Source: Bdellovibrio sp047344985 (GTDB lineage: Bacteria > Bdellovibrionota > Bdellovibrionia > Bdellovibrionales > Bdellovibrionaceae). Taken from it: 64,000 bases of DNA. The DNA lies in NCBI RefSeq assembly GCF_047344985.1, contig NZ_CP178861.1, forward strand, positions 1,612,001 to 1,676,000, read 5' to 3'. Below, one piece after another: positions 61,465 through 64,000 of the stretch. Under the pieces are notes generated by a model. That model was not told where the DNA came from and did no database searches. It worked only from the letters and a program-made list of their open reading frames with translations. The position numbers and the translations under genes are program-made. Position 1 is the first letter of the stretch. Each line of letters opens with the position of its first letter.

Positions 61465-62640
61465 ATGGAATACATCAACAATGAGTTATGCCTAGGTCCG
61501 TTAAAGAAAGCGCTCTTACCTTTGTGTGCAAACTATATGCGGCCTATTTACGTTTATGACCTCGATTTTATCTCGCAAAGATACCAAGCGATGAAAAAAG
61601 CTTTGGGAAGTACGCGTCTTTTCTATGCCGTGAAAGCAAATCCCAATGTGGAAATCCTGCAACATCTCAAAAAATTAGGGGCTGGGGCGGATGTTGTTTC
61701 TTTAGGTGAAATCAAACGTGTCTTAGAGAGCGGTTTTACAGTTCAAGATATCGTCTATAGCGGTGTCGGAAAAACTCGCCATGAGATCACGGAAGCTTTG
61801 AAGCTTGGCATTTATCAAATCAATGTGGAAAGTTTGCCGGAACTAGAACGCATTGGAATCATTGCTCGGGAGCTCGGAAAAAAGGCTTCGGTGGTTTTGC
61901 GCCTGAATCCTGATATTGATATTAAAACTCATCCGTATATTGCGACCGGTCTAAAAGACAATAAGTTTGGAATGGAGCTGTCGCTGATTCCGGAACTTAT
62001 CCAATGCTTGCAAAAGCATACGGGCTCGATCGATCTTGTCGGCGTGAGCTTGCATTTGGGTTCTATGATGATGGAGTTTTCAGGTTATCAAGAAGCTCTG
62101 AAAACTTTAAAAACGATCTTTGTCGATTTGCAAAAAAAGTTTCCTACATTAAAGCGCTTTGATTTTGGCGGAGGCGTTGGGATTTTCTATGATCGCTTGG
62201 ATCTGGAGCTTGAAGAAAGTCTTTTGCGTGATTATGCGAAAATCACTTTAGATACTTTAAGCGACTTAAACTGTGAATTGCAAAGCGAGCCGGGGCGCTG
62301 GGTTGTAGGTCATTGTGGCGTTTTGATTACTCAAGTGCAGTACATTAAAAAGACATCAGCGAAGACTTTTGTGGTCGTTGATTCGGGGATGAATCATTTG
62401 ATTCGTCCTTCATTATACGAAGCCGATCATATGATCAGGCCGCTCGTAAAAAAATCGGAAAGCATCAAAGCCGATATTGTGGGACCTATTTGTGAGTCTG
62501 CAGATTTTTTTGCTAAAGATAGAACTCTGACAAGTATCTCTGAAGGTGATTTTGTCGCCGTGATGGATGCGGGTGCCTATGGATATTCCATGGCGAGCAT
62601 CTACAATCTTCAGGAACTGCCGTTAGAGATTTGTATTTAG
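61465..62640 (+). CDS. lysA: Diaminopimelate decarboxylase
   Basis: About 391 residues from the ATG at 61465 (ribosome site CAGAGG); in-frame starts upstream overlap the divergent gene. It converts meso-DAP to lysine. PLP lysine Lys57 in FYAVKANPN; HLGSMMMEF, DFGGGVGIFYD, ELQSEPGRWVVG, and GPICESADFFAKDR with YGYSMASIYN complete the site. Its stop overlaps ddl by 4 bp. Confidence 0.95.
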   Translation: MEYINNELCLGPLKKALLPLCANYMRPIYVYDLDFISQRYQAMKKALGSTRLFYAVKANPNVEILQHLKKLGAGADVVSLGEIKRVLESGFTVQDIVYSGVGKTRHEITEALKLGIYQINVESLPELERIGIIARELGKKASVVLRLNPDIDIKTHPYIATGLKDNKFGMELSLIPELIQCLQKHTGSIDLVGVSLHLGSMMMEFSGYQEALKTLKTIFVDLQKKFPTLKRFDFGGGVGIFYDRLDLELEESLLRDYAKITLDTLSDLNCELQSEPGRWVVGHCGVLITQVQYIKKTSAKTFVVVDSGMNHLIRPSLYEADHMIRPLVKKSESIKADIVGPICESADFFAKDRTLTSISEGDFVAVMDAGAYGYSMASIYNLQELPLEICI

Positions 62641-63662
62641 TTATAACGCTCTAAAGCCCAACGCAATTGCAGTTCAATAAAATCAGTCATATTGATTTTT
62701 GCTTCGGCAAGTTGCTGAGGAATAAAAGAAGCCTTTGTGAGTCCCGGAAGAGTGTTGGTCTCTAAATAAATAATTTCATCATTTGCACAAAGAATCACAT
62801 CAGTTCTGGTGTAACCATAGCAGTTCAGCGCCTTGTGTGCCTTCATGGAAACTTCTTGCAAGGCCTTCATTTGCTCAGGCTTTACTTCTGCTGGAGTGAT
62901 TTCAGTGGAACCCTGACCCAGGTATTTTCCGCTGTAGTCAAAGTTACGTCCGGACTGCATGATCACTTCGGAAGCCGGTAAGGCTTGGTGGCCTTGCGGT
63001 GTTTGCAGAATTCCGATGGTGCATTCGCGACCGACGATAAATTTTTCTGCCAAATACGGAGTTTCTGGTTTTTTAGAAATTTCTTTGATCGCGTTTTCTA
63101 AAACAGATTCGCTATCAACAATAAATAAACCAATGCTAGAACCATTCGCTGTCGGCTTTAAAACGATTTTTGAATGGCGTTTGAAAAATGCACGAAGAGC
63201 TTCAAAGCTTTCTGCCGATTTTGGATTTACGGAAAGTTCGTCGGTCGTTTTAATTCCCGCGGCAGCAACGGTTTTCTTTGCGCGCACTTTATCAAAACAG
63301 TCACGGCTGGCCTGAGATCCCGAGCCTGTGAACGGGATGCGGAATTCTTCAAGTAGGGCCTGCATCTCTCCATTTTCACCTTCAGTGCCGTGAAAGCCCA
63401 TAAAGACGATATGGTTTTTTAACGAAGGCATCGCTTCTTTTAAAGTCGAAGCGATTTGTGTTCCTGCCTTCGGAGAGAATTCTTGAGTGAAAGCATCGGC
63501 GTGCTGAAGAAGATCCGCTTTTTGAATTTCATGAACGCTTCCGGATTTTGTTAGGAACCAGATTTTCGTAAATCCATATTGCTGACACAAGTTCTGTGCT
63601 GAAGCCGTTGAAACCAATCTTTCATCTGAAGAGCCACCAAAGAAGAGAACTGTGTTTTGCAT
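62637..63662 (-). CDS. ddl: D-alanine--D-alanine ligase
   Basis: A 341-residue ATP-grasp enzyme that joins two D-Ala for peptidoglycan. FFGGSSDERLVSTASAQNL at the N-terminus, FMGFHGTEGENGEMQALLEE, PFTGSGSQASRDCFDKVRAK, KIVLKPTANGSSIGLFIVDS and ETNTLPGLTKASFIPQQLAE fit Ddl. Its ATG is 1 bp after the murI stop, so the two are coupled. Confidence 0.92.
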   Translation of the reverse strand: MQNTVLFFGGSSDERLVSTASAQNLCQQYGFTKIWFLTKSGSVHEIQKADLLQHADAFTQEFSPKAGTQIASTLKEAMPSLKNHIVFMGFHGTEGENGEMQALLEEFRIPFTGSGSQASRDCFDKVRAKKTVAAAGIKTTDELSVNPKSAESFEALRAFFKRHSKIVLKPTANGSSIGLFIVDSESVLENAIKEISKKPETPYLAEKFIVGRECTIGILQTPQGHQALPASEVIMQSGRNFDYSGKYLGQGSTEITPAEVKPEQMKALQEVSMKAHKALNCYGYTRTDVILCANDEIIYLETNTLPGLTKASFIPQQLAEAKINMTDFIELQLRWALERYN

Positions 63663-63663
63663 A

Positions 63664-64000
63664 TTATAAATCTACCACGCGGAATTCATCCGCTTTAACA
63701 GGTTTTAAAATTCGATGAGCCACCTCTGTAAAGTGCACAGAGTGGTCTGTTGTCATAATATCAATATGACGATTTTCATTGGACGTGTTTTTTCCTAAAC
63801 GCCCTTGGGTGAAATCGTGATTAAGCCATCTTGCGATCGCTTCGCCGGAATCCACAAGCTCAATGGAGGAGCCCGTCACACGCGCGATGGAATTTTTTAA
63901 GATCGGGTAGTGCGTGCAACCCAGAATCAAAGTATCGATATGGTTTTGTAAAAGGGGACTGAGGTAGCGGAATACAATCAAATTCGTTACCGGATCTGAA
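63664..64000 (-). CDS. murI: Glutamate racemase, C-terminal part
   Basis: The frame is open to the right window edge; about 111 residues are present. The motif LILGCTHYPILKNSIA carries the second catalytic Cys and the conserved THYP, followed by IELVDSGEAIARWL. MurI makes D-glutamate for peptidoglycan. The N-terminal half, with the first catalytic Cys, lies outside the window. It is directly upstream of ddl. Confidence 0.93.
   Translation of the reverse strand, partial: SDPVTNLIVFRYLSPLLQNHIDTLILGCTHYPILKNSIARVTGSSIELVDSGEAIARWLNHDFTQGRLGKNTSNENRHIDIMTTDHSVHFTEVAHRILKPVKADEFRVVDL

Overview
The window looks like chromosome of a Bdellovibrio-type predatory bacterium (Bdellovibrionota). The main reason is the 16S rRNA gene, whose variable regions read as Bdellovibrio-like. 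Supporting signs are a TIGR02147-family regulator, many small secreted or outer-membrane proteins, and moderate G+C (mid-40s by eye, not computed). It contains a complete rRNA operon (16S, tRNA-Ile, 23S, 5S) at about 37.5-42.95 kb and a tRNA-His at 22.4 kb. No CRISPR array, IS element or prophage was recognised.

Layout: 0-2.3 kb holds the 5' part of a secreted barrel-like protein, a YefM/RelE-type toxin-antitoxin pair with a visible operator, an HTH gene, and a PPC-domain protein. 2.4-5.1 kb holds cysteine synthase, an EEP phosphatase, a HEPN protein and a YiiX-type hydrolase. 5.2-13.3 kb holds an ECF sigma factor with a possible membrane anti-sigma, a MerP/MerT-like metal pair, a membrane pyrophosphatase, and small membrane or secreted proteins. 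13.3-17.8 kb is a minus-strand run: lipoprotein carbonic anhydrase, metG, a SpoU methyltransferase and trmO. 17.9-22.4 kb has an aminotransferase, mreB, a glycosyltransferase and a FecR-domain protein. 22.5-23.8 kb, just after tRNA-His, is AT-rich with two orphan genes. 23.9-29.8 kb is a mixed accessory stretch (reductase plus TetR under a 41-bp inverted repeat, VOC and NTF2-like proteins, XRE regulator, YetF/MscS pair, hemerythrin).

30.0-34.7 kb is a compact cyanophycin cycle: cphA makes multi-L-arginyl-poly-L-aspartate, cphB cuts it to beta-Asp-Arg dipeptides, and an iadA-type isoaspartyl dipeptidase splits those to Asp and Arg. The three overlap and are probably one transcript, so this organism appears able to store and recover nitrogen. 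44.7-52.4 kb is a full kdpABCDE potassium-uptake and sensing operon. 56.1-59.9 kb encodes an Mla/MCE-type lipid transporter whose ATPase lacks several canonical residues, followed by a LolC/E-type permease. 59.9-64 kb concentrates peptidoglycan and diaminopimelate metabolism: dapD, an MpaA-like amidase, lysA, ddl and murI (cut by the window edge).

Points most worth a second look: the cphA-iadA-cphB operon with a Glu in place of the bridging Lys of IadA; the degenerate MlaF-like ATPase; a degenerate HD-GYP protein; a lipoprotein beta-carbonic anhydrase with a long linker; a 44-bp GC-rich repeat found both between genes and in frame inside metG; a C-H-D transglutaminase-like orphan beside tRNA-His; and the 23S processing stem interrupted by an extra hairpin.
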